DNA from: Gemmataceae bacterium
Lineage (GTDB): Bacteria > Planctomycetota > Planctomycetia > Gemmatales > Gemmataceae
Direction: 5' to 3'
DNA: 64,000 nucleotides
Assembly (NCBI GenBank): GCA_019636445.1
Contig: JAHBXO010000026.1
Span: forward strand, 1-64,000
Shown here piece by piece: positions 1 to 8,302 of this stretch. Position 1 is the stretch's first letter. Every line of letters starts with the position of its first letter. The notes under the pieces are model-generated. The model did no database searches. It was not told where the DNA came from and saw only the letters and a program-made list of their open reading frames with translations. A program made the position numbers and the translations under genes.

Positions 1-32
1 CGATGGAAGGCAAATAATTACTGGGAAGCGTA

Positions 33-1025
33 TTAGGACTTCTCCCCCGCGATCCGCAGTAGCACCTTGCCCGCGCCCGGCTCGGCGGCGCGGCTCACCG
101 CCTCGGTCACACGATCCATCGGGAACTCTTCCACCCGCTCCGTCGAAAGCACCCCCTCGCGCGCGAGCGAGCGGATCGTCTTGAAGAGTTTGAGCATCGT
201 CAGGACGCGCTGCTGTTTGGCCCAGCGGCCAAGCCAGAAGTTCTCGATGCGCAGATCGCGGGCGATGAGCGGCCGCGGATCGACGGCGATCGGTCGGCCG
301 GAGAGCGAACCAAAGACGACGAGCCGGCCGCCGGGCGCGAGGCCATCGAGCATGCGTGTACCGGTCTCGCCGCCCACGGGATCGATCGCGAACGGGGCAC
401 CGCCACCGGTCGCATGGCGGATCCGTTCCGGCAGGTCGGCGCCGTCGACGAGCACGACGTCGGCACCAAGTGTCTTGAGCGGTTCGATCTGGCGTTCGTG
501 GCGGACGACGTTGACGGTTCGGAATCCGAACTTGCGGCCAAGGCGGACGATCATGGTGCCGAGCGCGCCGGCGGCGGCGGATTGCGCGAGCCACTGGTCG
601 GGGGCGACGTTCAACACGTGCCGCGTGAGTGCGAGCGCCGTGGCCGGGTTCACGAAGAACGTGGCCGCATGTGCGTCCGGGATGTCCGCGGGCACGGGAA
701 TCACCTGCCGCGCCGTCGTGATCGCGTACTCGCCCCAGTTGCCGCGCCGATCGTTCACGACGGCGACGCGCTTCCCCTTGCGGAACCGGCCGAGGATGCC
801 GCCCCCGCTGGCTTCGACGACGCCAACGCCCTCGAAGCCCGGCGTCGCGGGACACTTCGGTTGGATTCCGTACTCGCCGCGAATGTACATCAAGTCCGAC
901 GGGTTCACCGGGCTGGCGATCATGCGCACCAGCACCTCGCCGCGCCCGGGCACGGGGCGATCGACTTCACGGACTTGCAGGACTTCGGCGGGATCGCCGA
1001 CCCGGTCGAACACGACGGCTCGCAT
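33..1025 (-). CDS. MDR-family NAD(P)H reductase, enoyl reductase/quinone oxidoreductase type
   Basis: This 330-residue protein belongs to the medium-chain dehydrogenase/reductase superfamily. It has the N-terminal GroES-like domain with NPSDLMYIRGEYG (about residues 41-53) and PGFEGVG (62-68). A Rossmann domain follows, with a glycine-rich AAGALG turn (151-156). I see no cysteine or histidine ligands for catalytic or structural zinc, so it fits the zinc-independent branch. The NPSD and PGFEG spacing recalls 2-enoyl thioester reductases (ETR/MECR) and quinone oxidoreductases, which use NADPH to reduce an activated double bond. No signal peptide is visible, so it is probably cytoplasmic. It lies downstream of the FHA-GGDEF gene on the same strand, but a stem-loop separates the two, so cotranscription is doubtful. 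The substrate cannot be read from the sequence. Confidence 0.85.
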   Translation of the reverse strand: MRAVVFDRVGDPAEVLQVREVDRPVPGRGEVLVRMIASPVNPSDLMYIRGEYGIQPKCPATPGFEGVGVVEASGGGILGRFRKGKRVAVVNDRRGNWGEYAITTARQVIPVPADIPDAHAATFFVNPATALALTRHVLNVAPDQWLAQSAAAGALGTMIVRLGRKFGFRTVNVVRHERQIEPLKTLGADVVLVDGADLPERIRHATGGGAPFAIDPVGGETGTRMLDGLAPGGRLVVFGSLSGRPIAVDPRPLIARDLRIENFWLGRWAKQQRVLTMLKLFKTIRSLAREGVLSTERVEEFPMDRVTEAVSRAAEPGAGKVLLRIAGEKS

Positions 1026-1045
1026 GACGCGCCTCGAAATGAAAC

Positions 1046-1068
1046 GGGCCGGGAGAAACTCCCGGCCC
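1046..1068 (-). terminator. Stem-loop after the FHA-GGDEF gene
   Basis: A perfect 10-bp stem (gggccgggag / ctcccggccc) closes an AAA loop. It lies between the end of the diguanylate cyclase gene and the start of the reductase gene. Read on the minus strand it is followed by CGTTTCATTTCG, a weak T-rich tail. I infer a terminator for the upstream gene. Confidence 0.6.
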
Positions 1069-1097
1069 CGCGTATTGTTCGAGTTCCGTTCGGCGCG

Positions 1098-1991
1098 TCA
1101 ACCGCTGACCACGCGGTTTCGTCCACCCTGCTTGGCCTGATACAGGAATCCGTCGGCCCGCTTCAGCAATTCCGCCGGCGTCAACCCCTCCTCGCCGCAG
1201 GTCACTGCAACCCCAAGGCTTACTGTGAGGTTCAGGCTCGCGCCGTCGAACTTGAACGGCGTGTCGGCAATGGTCTTGCGAATGCGCTCGGCCGCGTCGA
1301 TCGCCTTCGGCAATCCCGTCTCAACCAGCACCAGCGAGAACTCCTCGCCACCGTAGCGGGCGAAGAGATCCTCGCGGCGGACGAACTTGCGGATGCGGCC
1401 GCTCAATTCCCGCAGTACGTAATCGCCGCACAGGTGGCCGTAGGTGTCGTTCACCGACTTGAAGCGGTCGAGGTCGAACATGACCACGGCAAGAGGTCGC
1501 TCGTGGCGGATCGAACGCGCCAGTTCGCGGTCGAGGAAGTCGACGAGGAAGCGGTGGTTGTTGATCTCGGTCAGACCGTCGGTGATCGTCAGCCGGTAAA
1601 TTTCTTCGTGATAGTCGGCTTCGATGTTGCCGCCGGTGAGGAACTTGTAGATGCAGTTCCCGACGCGCAAGTAGGAGCGATCGCGGATGATGGTGGGGCG
1701 TTCGACCGGCACGTCGTTGATGAACGTGCCGTTGGTGCTTCCGAGGTCGGACACCTGGAACCCGTCCCCGACGGGTTGCACGACCGCGTGCCGCCGGGAG
1801 ACCGAATTATCCTGAATGCGGATATCATTGTCTTCGCCACGGCCCAGATAGAGCGATGCGATCCCGAGCGGACTTCGTTTCCCCATCGACGGACCGGTCG
1901 GATAGATGTGCACCAAGCACGCCTCGCTGCCGCCCGATTGCAGCAGTTCCTTGCGTGTCGTGACGAGCGTTTCGAGGGACCGTTCAGACAT
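1098..1991 (-). CDS. FHA-GGDEF diguanylate cyclase
   Basis: This 297-residue protein joins an N-terminal FHA phosphothreonine-binding domain to a C-terminal GGDEF domain that makes cyclic di-GMP from two GTP. The FHA core is textbook: GRGEDNDI (50-57), SRRH (65-68) and GSTNGTF (84-90). In the GGDEF domain FDLDRFKSVND (172-182) supplies the metal-binding Asp, GGEEF (214-218) is the intact active site, and RRED (205-208) matches the RxxD inhibitory site, so product feedback is likely. No membrane segment is seen. I start at the Met before SERSLET; an in-frame Met 22 codons upstream is less convincing and no clear Shine-Dalgarno helps either start. The design suggests that phosphoprotein binding controls cyclic di-GMP output. 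Confidence 0.9.
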   Translation of the reverse strand: MSERSLETLVTTRKELLQSGGSEACLVHIYPTGPSMGKRSPLGIASLYLGRGEDNDIRIQDNSVSRRHAVVQPVGDGFQVSDLGSTNGTFINDVPVERPTIIRDRSYLRVGNCIYKFLTGGNIEADYHEEIYRLTITDGLTEINNHRFLVDFLDRELARSIRHERPLAVVMFDLDRFKSVNDTYGHLCGDYVLRELSGRIRKFVRREDLFARYGGEEFSLVLVETGLPKAIDAAERIRKTIADTPFKFDGASLNLTVSLGVAVTCGEEGLTPAELLKRADGFLYQAKQGGRNRVVSG

Positions 1992-2078
1992 AGGGAACGT
2001 ATTGGAGAGAACGAATATCCATAGTTCCCTAGCACGAATTGCCGGACTGGCAAACAATGAGGGGTCCGATCCCGGGGT

Positions 2079-2095
2079 TTCACGTTTCGCGTGAA
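2079..2095 (-). terminator. Small stem-loop directly after the epimerase gene
   Basis: TTCACG and CGTGAA pair around a 5-nt loop, and the stem extends with GG/CC beyond a bulged T. It lies a few bases past the stop of the minus-strand epimerase gene and has no obvious T tract. It could be a terminator or an mRNA-stabilising hairpin. Confidence 0.35.
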
Positions 2096-2099
2096 CCTC

Positions 2100-3071
2100 C
2101 TAGCGATCCGGCGCGAACTTGTGGGCTATTTGACGCTCCTTCTGTTCCTCTCGATACCATCGGACCGTTTTGAGCAAGCCCTCCTCAAACGTTTCGACCG
2201 GTTCGTATCCGAGGTCCCGCCGGGTCCGGCGAATGTCGGCACGCGAGAATCGCACATCGCCGGCGCGGGGCGGCGCGAACCGGGGCGCGAGGTTGGTGCC
2301 AAGGATGGCGTTCAGCCCGGCGACGAGATCGAGGACGGTGACGGAACGACCGGTGCCAACGTTGTAGACGTTCCCGGAGATCTCGGGCACTTCCGCCGCG
2401 CGAAGGAGCGCCTGCACGGCGTTACCAACGTAGGTGAAATCGCGGGACTGGAGGCCATCGCCATGAACGGTGGGGGCTTCGCCGCGCGCCATCATGGCCG
2501 TGAACAGGGCGATGACGCCGCTGTAGGGGCTGTCGTGGCGCTGGCGGGGGCCGAAGATATTGAAGAACCGAAGGCGGACCGTTTCGATCCCGTACGTGGC
2601 GGCAAAGGCCTGCATGTAGAATTCGCCGGCGAGTTTGGCGGCGGCGTAGGGCGACTTGGCCACGGGAAGCAGATTCTCGGACTGGCCCCCTTCCCCCGTC
2701 GCTCCACCGTAGGCGCTCGAACTGCCCGCATACACGACGCGCCGCACCCCGACCTTGCGGGCGGCGTCCAGCAGGTTCAAAGTGCCGGTCGCGCACGCGG
2801 CGTGACTGACTGCGGGCGATTCCACGCTCCGCGCCACCGAAGCGAGAGCACCGAGGTGAAACACCGTCCCCACACCGTGCATCGCCTTCGCGACGGCGGA
2901 CGGATCGACCAGGCTGCCTTCGATGAGGTCGTAGCCACCGGGAAGGTTGTCCATTGAACCGGTCGAGAAGTCGTCGAAAACCCGCACCGGTCGTCCACGT
3001 TTCAAGAGGGCGTCCACGAGGTGCGAGCCGATGAAACCGGCTCCGCCCGTGACCAGACACAGTTCGTCCAT
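2100..3071 (-). CDS. NAD-dependent sugar-nucleotide epimerase/dehydratase (extended SDR)
   Basis: This 323-residue extended short-chain dehydrogenase/reductase resembles UDP-glucose 4-epimerases. It has the N-terminal NAD-binding GGAGFIGSH, the conserved FDDFSTG that follows the second strand, a catalytic-type SSSAYG, and YAAAK as the YxxxK catalytic pair. RFFNIFGPRQ and the RDFTYV segment are typical of nucleotide-sugar binding. Full length suggests a functional cytoplasmic enzyme in sugar-nucleotide supply for surface polysaccharide. There are no glycosyltransferases nearby to narrow the substrate. The gene is divergent from tex across a 200-bp gap that presumably carries both promoters. 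Confidence 0.88.
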   Translation of the reverse strand: MDELCLVTGGAGFIGSHLVDALLKRGRPVRVFDDFSTGSMDNLPGGYDLIEGSLVDPSAVAKAMHGVGTVFHLGALASVARSVESPAVSHAACATGTLNLLDAARKVGVRRVVYAGSSSAYGGATGEGGQSENLLPVAKSPYAAAKLAGEFYMQAFAATYGIETVRLRFFNIFGPRQRHDSPYSGVIALFTAMMARGEAPTVHGDGLQSRDFTYVGNAVQALLRAAEVPEISGNVYNVGTGRSVTVLDLVAGLNAILGTNLAPRFAPPRAGDVRFSRADIRRTRRDLGYEPVETFEEGLLKTVRWYREEQKERQIAHKFAPDR

Positions 3072-3271
3072 GAACCGCTCCCGGATGATTCCGCGTTGAA
3101 TCGCGGCAAGTTACTCCGCACGGGCACGATTGTCTATGGCGATTCGGATGGACGGGTTCGCCGGGGAATTCTTGACTCCACAACGGAATCGCCCTAAATC
3201 ACGAAGATTCCAATCTCCCTGCCCGCCGAACGATTCGGCCGGACCCGCGCAGTCACCCTGCGGAAGCCGCC

Positions 3272-6200
3272 ATGACTCCTTCCGAACCCGTAGCCGAAAC
3301 GACCCCGGTCGTGACCGATGCCCCCGTGGCGGAGTCCCCGCCTCCGGCGGAGGCCCCGCCTGCCGAAGCCCCAACGGCTGAAGCGCCGCCCGCGCCGCCG
3401 GTTGAGGCCACCGCCACGCCGGCCGTCGCCGCGCAGCCCGTGCCCGAAGTCCCGCCGGCCCCGCAATCGCAAGACCTCTCCCGGCTCGCGCAGGACCTGC
3501 AGATCCGACGCATCCACGTCGAAGCCGTGGTTCAATTGCTCGACGAAGGCAACACCGTACCGTTCATCACGCGCTATCGCAAGGAGCGCACCGGCGGCCT
3601 GGACGAGACGGTCATCCGCAAGATCCAGTCCCGAATCGCACAACTGCGCAGCCTGCGCGACCGCAAGCAGACGATCCTCAAGACGATCGCAACCCAGGGA
3701 AAGCTGAACGACGAGCTCGTCGCGGCCATTCTCGAAACCGATCACCCCAAGCGGCTCGAAGACCTGTATCTCCCTTACAAGCCCAAGAAGAAATCGCTGG
3801 CGGCCGAAGCGCGCGAGAAAGGCCTCGAACCGCTCGCGCAGGCGATCTGGAACCGCGATCCGGCCGTCGCGAATCTCGCCGAGGTCCTGCCGGGGATGGT
3901 GAACCCGGAGCAGAAGCTAAATTCGACGGAGGAAATCCTCCAGGGCGTCGGCCACATCCTCGCCGAAGTGATTTCCGAATTCCCCGACGTGCGTGGCCCG
4001 TTGCGCGCCTTCACGTGGGACACGGCCGTACTCGCCAGCAACCGCGTCGATGGCTTGCCGGAAGAGAAAGGGAAGGAGTTCCGGGAGTACTTCAGCTTCA
4101 AGGAGCCGGTGCGGATGATCCCGCCCCACCGCGTGCTGGCGGTGAATCGCGGCGAGAAGGAAGGAATCCTCCGTCTCAAGTTCGAACTGGATGCGGATCG
4201 GGCCAAGGGGATCGCGTCCGAGTTACTGCCGATCGCGGACCATCCCCACAAGGACATTCTCCTGGCGGCGGTGGCCGACGCCGTGGATCGGTTGGTGCTG
4301 CCGAGCCTCGAACGCGAAATCCGGCGCGATCTCACGGAACGGGCACAAGATCATGCCGTCGACGTGTTCGCCCGCAACCTCCGCGGTTTGCTCCTCCAGC
4401 CGCCGTTGCGCGGCAAGCGGATTCTCGCCATCGACCCCGGCCTGCGCACGGGATGCAAGATCGCGGCCCTCGACGAGACCGGCGCACTGCTCGACGACGG
4501 AGTCATTTATCCCCACCAGCCCCAGAAGAAAGTCGACGAGGCGAAGCGGAAGCTCGAACAGTACATTCGCAAATACCAGACTACGGTGATCGCGATCGGG
4601 AACGGCACCGCGTGCCGCGAGACGGAACAACTGGTCTCGGACCTGATCGCCGAGTTGGAAAACCGCCGGTTGAACCCGCAGCCGACCGTCACGCATTCCG
4701 AATCGCTGACGGTCGAAGCCACGGCCGCGATCCCGGCGACGATCGAGATGCCTGCGCCGATCGTCGAGTCGGTCGTGATCGCTCCGGCGATCATCGCCGA
4801 GAGCGTGAGCACGATGACGGCGATGCCCGGCGAGGCGACGACGGTGAGCGCCGTCGCCGAACCGACCGCGGAATCGGTGACCACGACGGAAGCGACCGCG
4901 ACGGCGGTGACCGCCGCGCCGACCGCGCCGCCTCCGCCGCCGGCGGAAGTGATCGTGCTCGATGGCCTGCCGGACGCACCCACCGACCTGGCCTACGTCA
5001 TCGTCAACGAGGCCGGCGCCAGCGACTACTCCGCGTCGCCGGTGGCCAAGGAAGAGTTCCCGAACCGCGACGCCACCACCCGCGGCACCGTTTCCATCGG
5101 CCGACGCCTGCAAGACCCGCTCGCCGAACTCGTGAAGATCGACCCGCAGCACGTCGGCGTCGGGCTTTACCAGCACGACCTCCGGCCGAAGTACCTCAAG
5201 GAATCGCTCGAGGCCGTCGTCGAGTCGTGCGTCAACCATATCGGCGTGGACCTGAACACCGCGAGCGTGCCCCTGCTCCGCCATGTGTCCGGTTTGAACC
5301 AGCTCGCCGCGCGCGAACTCGTCGAGTATCGCAAGGCGCACGGCGCGTTCAAGAGCCGCGAGCAGTTGAAGGCCGTGCCGCAGATGGGCGAGGCGCGTTT
5401 CACGCAGGCGGCCGGCTTCCTCAAGATCGCCGACGGCGACGAACCGCTGGACATGACCTGGGTCCACCCCGAAAGCTACGACCTCGCCCGCAAGGTGCTG
5501 GCGACGTTCGAGTTGGCCCCGGCCGACCTGCGGGACGCGGCCAAGCTCGAGGAACTGCGCGGGAAGCTGAACGCCGCCGACCCCGAAGCGATCGCGAAGA
5601 CGCTCGACGTGGCGGTACCCACGCTCATCGACATCTTCCGCGCCATCGCCCGCCCCGGCCGCGACCCGCGCGACGAACTGCCGCCCCCGGCGTTCAAGAA
5701 GGGGATCCTCAAGCTCGAAGACGTGAAGCCCGGCATGGAACTGACCGGCACGGTGCTCAACGTCGTGCCGTTCGGCGCGTTCGTCGACATCGGCGTCAAG
5801 GAAAGCGGTCTCGTGCACATCAGCCAGATGGCCAACCGCTACATCAAGTCGCCGTACGAAGTCGTGTCGGTTGGCGATACCGTCACGGTATGGGTGATGG
5901 AAGTGAAGGCCGGGGACAAGAAGATTTCGCTCTCGATGATTCCGCCAGGCCAGGAACGGCAGGCGCATCCACCGGAACCGCCGCCGCCGCGCCCACAACC
6001 CCGTCCGCAATCTCGCCCGCAATCGCCGCAAGGCGATCGCCCACCCCGGCCGATGGGGCCGCCCCGCGGCACGCGCCCCGGAGCGCCCGGCGTGCCCGGT
6101 GGCCGCCGGTTTGATCGACCCCGTCCCGCCGCGCCGGCACCCGCCGCCGAGGCGGCCCCCGCCGCGCCCCCGCCGCCGCGTAAACCGCCCAAACCGCGAC

Positions 6201-6355
6201 CGGCCGTCAACCTGACCGACGAAAAGAAGAGCGGCAAGGCGGCGTTGAACACGTTCGCCGAACTGTCGGCGTTCTTCAAGACGCGCGATCCCGAACCGCC
6301 GAAGCCGGCCGAGCCGGCGCCCGAACCCAAGCCGGACGACAAGCCGGCCGAGTGA
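3272..6355 (+). CDS. tex: Tex-family transcription accessory protein with extra low-complexity segments
   Basis: The core order is that of Tex: helical N-terminal domain (from about residue 66, with VPFITRYRKERTGGLDE), a YqgF/RNase H-like domain beginning ILAIDPGLRTG (384-394), helix-hairpin-helix repeats (about 660-720), and an S1 RNA-binding domain (about 815-890, GTVLNVVPFGAFVDIG). Tex proteins bind nucleic acid and associate with transcription. At 1,027 residues it is about 250 longer than usual Tex. The excess is an Ala/Pro/Glu-rich N-terminal tail (1-65), a Thr/Ala/Val/Glu/Pro-rich insert of about 100 residues (about 468-570) inside the YqgF domain between the ENRR helix and VNEAGASDYSAS, and a Pro/Arg-rich C-terminal tail (about 890-1027). 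The reading frame is intact throughout. Confidence 0.93.
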   Translation: MTPSEPVAETTPVVTDAPVAESPPPAEAPPAEAPTAEAPPAPPVEATATPAVAAQPVPEVPPAPQSQDLSRLAQDLQIRRIHVEAVVQLLDEGNTVPFITRYRKERTGGLDETVIRKIQSRIAQLRSLRDRKQTILKTIATQGKLNDELVAAILETDHPKRLEDLYLPYKPKKKSLAAEAREKGLEPLAQAIWNRDPAVANLAEVLPGMVNPEQKLNSTEEILQGVGHILAEVISEFPDVRGPLRAFTWDTAVLASNRVDGLPEEKGKEFREYFSFKEPVRMIPPHRVLAVNRGEKEGILRLKFELDADRAKGIASELLPIADHPHKDILLAAVADAVDRLVLPSLEREIRRDLTERAQDHAVDVFARNLRGLLLQPPLRGKRILAIDPGLRTGCKIAALDETGALLDDGVIYPHQPQKKVDEAKRKLEQYIRKYQTTVIAIGNGTACRETEQLVSDLIAELENRRLNPQPTVTHSESLTVEATAAIPATIEMPAPIVESVVIAPAIIAESVSTMTAMPGEATTVSAVAEPTAESVTTTEATATAVTAAPTAPPPPPAEVIVLDGLPDAPTDLAYVIVNEAGASDYSASPVAKEEFPNRDATTRGTVSIGRRLQDPLAELVKIDPQHVGVGLYQHDLRPKYLKESLEAVVESCVNHIGVDLNTASVPLLRHVSGLNQLAARELVEYRKAHGAFKSREQLKAVPQMGEARFTQAAGFLKIADGDEPLDMTWVHPESYDLARKVLATFELAPADLRDAAKLEELRGKLNAADPEAIAKTLDVAVPTLIDIFRAIARPGRDPRDELPPPAFKKGILKLEDVKPGMELTGTVLNVVPFGAFVDIGVKESGLVHISQMANRYIKSPYEVVSVGDTVTVWVMEVKAGDKKISLSMIPPGQERQAHPPEPPPPRPQPRPQSRPQSPQGDRPPRPMGPPRGTRPGAPGVPGGRRFDRPRPAAPAPAAEAAPAAPPPPRKPPKPRPAVNLTDEKKSGKAALNTFAELSAFFKTRDPEPPKPAEPAPEPKPDDKPAE

Positions 6356-6387
6356 TCGCGGTTGCGGCGACATTTTTTCTGAAACGC

Positions 6388-6413
6388 CGATCCTGCACGA
6401 AACTGCAGGATCG
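6388..6413 (+). terminator. Rho-independent-type terminator after tex
   Basis: A perfect 10-bp stem (cgatcctgca / tgcaggatcg) with loop CGAAAC is followed by TTTGCGTGTT. It lies 33 bases past the tex stop codon and before the next gene on the same strand. This is the natural place for the tex transcript to end. Confidence 0.6.
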
Positions 6414-6468
6414 TTTGCGTGTTAGTATCCGTAAGCTGTCGAATCCCGTCCGTAGCGGAGTCTCCGCG

Positions 6469-8247
6469 ATGCGTCGCAAACCTTTGTTAGGCCTGATGTT
6501 GCTCTCCGGCATCTTGTTGGCGTCCGTGTCGTTGCCCGGCCGCGCCGCGGACGAGAAAGCCGAAAAGGCCAAGGCGAAGGCGAAACTGAAGGAACAGCGC
6601 GTGGCGGCGAAGAAGGCCGCCGAAGCCAAGAAGGCCGCGGACGAAAAGGCCGCCGCCGAGAAGGAACGCAAGGAAGCGGAGGCCCGTCGCGCCGCCGCCG
6701 AGAAGATTCAAAAGGAGCGCGAAGCCAAGGGCGAATCGGTCGCGAAGTTCAAGCCGGCGAAAATCGGCGGCGACAAGGACGCGATCGGCGTCGCCCGGTT
6801 CATCGATTCGCACATCGACGCCAAACTCGCCGCCGAGAAGGTCCCCGCCTCCCCGGCCAGCACCGACGAGGAATTCCTCCGCCGCGCGTACCTCGACATC
6901 ACTGGCGTCATCCCGACCGCCGAGCAGGCCAAGTCGTTCCTCGACTCGCACGATCCCGCCAAGCGCGCCAAACTCGTCGACGAACTCCTCGAATCCCCCA
7001 ACTACGGCCGCCACCGCGCCGATCTCTGGATGGGCATTCTCGTCGAGCGGACTTCCGACAACCGGCGGGTCAACTTCGATTCCTTGCGGAAGTGGCTGAC
7101 CGAGCAATTCGCCGCCAACAAGCCGTGGGACGCGATGGTGAGCGACATCCTCACCGCGACCGGCGATCAGGAGAAGAACCCGGCCGTCGGCTTCTTCCTC
7201 TCGAACAACACGGTCGACAAGATGACCGACGAGACCGCCAAGGCGTTCCTCGGCGTCCAACTCCAGTGCGCCCAGTGCCACGACCACAAGTTCAACGACT
7301 GGAAGCAGACGGAATACTGGGCGATGGCGCAGTTCTTCATGAAGGTCCAGGTCGGCGGCCTCGGGAAGGACCAGACGCCCGGCATCCAGGAGACGCAGAA
7401 CGTCCGCCGGAACAAGATGAACCCGCTGCCGGAATCGGCGAAGTCCGTCGAACCGAAGTTCCTTCAGGGTGAGCATCCGACGGTCGCGAAGAGCGAGCCG
7501 TACCGCCCCGTGCTGGCGAAGTGGATGACCGCTCCGACGAACCCGTTCTTTGCGAAGGCGATGACCAACCGCGTCTGGGCGGAGTTGTTCGGCCGTGGGA
7601 TCGTGAACCCCGTGGACGACATGGTCGGCCAGAACCTGCCGTCGCACCCCGAACTGCTGGAGGGACTCGCGGCCGACTTCGCCGCCAACGGCTTCGACGT
7701 GAAGCACCTGATCCGAAGCATCTGCAACAGCGCCGCCTACGCCCGATCCAGCAAATCCGTGGGCGGCAATGAAACGGCCGCGCCGCACCTGTACGCGAAG
7801 CGGTCCGTCCGCGTGCTCTCGGCCGAACAACTCTTCGACAGCCTCGCCGCGGTCACAAAGTTCCAGGACAACGCGAAGGCGCGTGAGAAGGGCATGAAAG
7901 CCGGTCCGGCGGGTGCCCGCGAGCGGTTCGTCAACTTCTTCCTCGCCGGCGCCGAGATGGTGAATCCGGTCGAGTACGAGGCCGGTATTCCGCAGGCGCT
8001 CAAGCTCATGAACTCGCGCCAGACCGGCGCGGCCAACCCCGCGATCGTCCGCGCCGTCGTCGGCACGGCGCGCGGTACCGAGGCCATCGAAAAGATCTAC
8101 CTCGCCGCCCTCTCCCGCCGGCCGACCCCGGCCGAGTCCGACCGGCTCGCGAAGTACCTCGATACCAGCGGCGGCCTCTCGCAGGACGCCCTCGGCGACG
8201 TGGTCTGGGCCGTCCTGAACAGCAGCGAATTCACCCTGAACCGGTAA
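6469..8247 (+). CDS. DUF1549/DUF1553 (PSD1-type) secreted protein without a cytochrome domain
   Basis: This 592-residue planctomycete protein has unknown function. The chosen ATG follows a GGAG at the right spacing and gives a signal peptide (MRRKPLLGLMLL ... LPGRAADE). A highly charged Lys/Ala/Glu coiled-coil segment covers about residues 25-90. DUF1549 follows (EFLRRAYLDITGVIP; CAQCHDHKFNDW, whose CAQCH could bind haem or a metal), then DUF1553 (NPFFAKAMTNRVWAELFGRG ... ending NSSEFTLNR). The PSCyt1 cytochrome c domain usually found at the N-terminus of relatives is absent and the coiled coil takes its place. The next gene is the usual DUF1501 partner, 55 bp downstream on the same strand, so the two are probably an operon. 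The role is not established for this family. Confidence 0.88.
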   Translation: MRRKPLLGLMLLSGILLASVSLPGRAADEKAEKAKAKAKLKEQRVAAKKAAEAKKAADEKAAAEKERKEAEARRAAAEKIQKEREAKGESVAKFKPAKIGGDKDAIGVARFIDSHIDAKLAAEKVPASPASTDEEFLRRAYLDITGVIPTAEQAKSFLDSHDPAKRAKLVDELLESPNYGRHRADLWMGILVERTSDNRRVNFDSLRKWLTEQFAANKPWDAMVSDILTATGDQEKNPAVGFFLSNNTVDKMTDETAKAFLGVQLQCAQCHDHKFNDWKQTEYWAMAQFFMKVQVGGLGKDQTPGIQETQNVRRNKMNPLPESAKSVEPKFLQGEHPTVAKSEPYRPVLAKWMTAPTNPFFAKAMTNRVWAELFGRGIVNPVDDMVGQNLPSHPELLEGLAADFAANGFDVKHLIRSICNSAAYARSSKSVGGNETAAPHLYAKRSVRVLSAEQLFDSLAAVTKFQDNAKAREKGMKAGPAGARERFVNFFLAGAEMVNPVEYEAGIPQALKLMNSRQTGAANPAIVRAVVGTARGTEAIEKIYLAALSRRPTPAESDRLAKYLDTSGGLSQDALGDVVWAVLNSSEFTLNR

Positions 8248-8302
8248 TCGCGCCCGCACCGCGGTTAAACGATTCATCCGATATTCCCATGCGGGGTATA
8301 CC

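Noticed and set aside
2079..2095. A resemblance to the ParB-binding parS site (TGTTTCACGTGAAACA)
   Set aside because: The two half-sites GTTTCACG and CGTGAACC are separated by extra bases and one half is imperfect. No parA, parB or origin genes are nearby. A small terminator hairpin is a simpler reading.
4015..6114. Long overlapping frames within tex on both strands
   Set aside because: High GC makes spurious long frames. Only the Tex frame has conserved domains.
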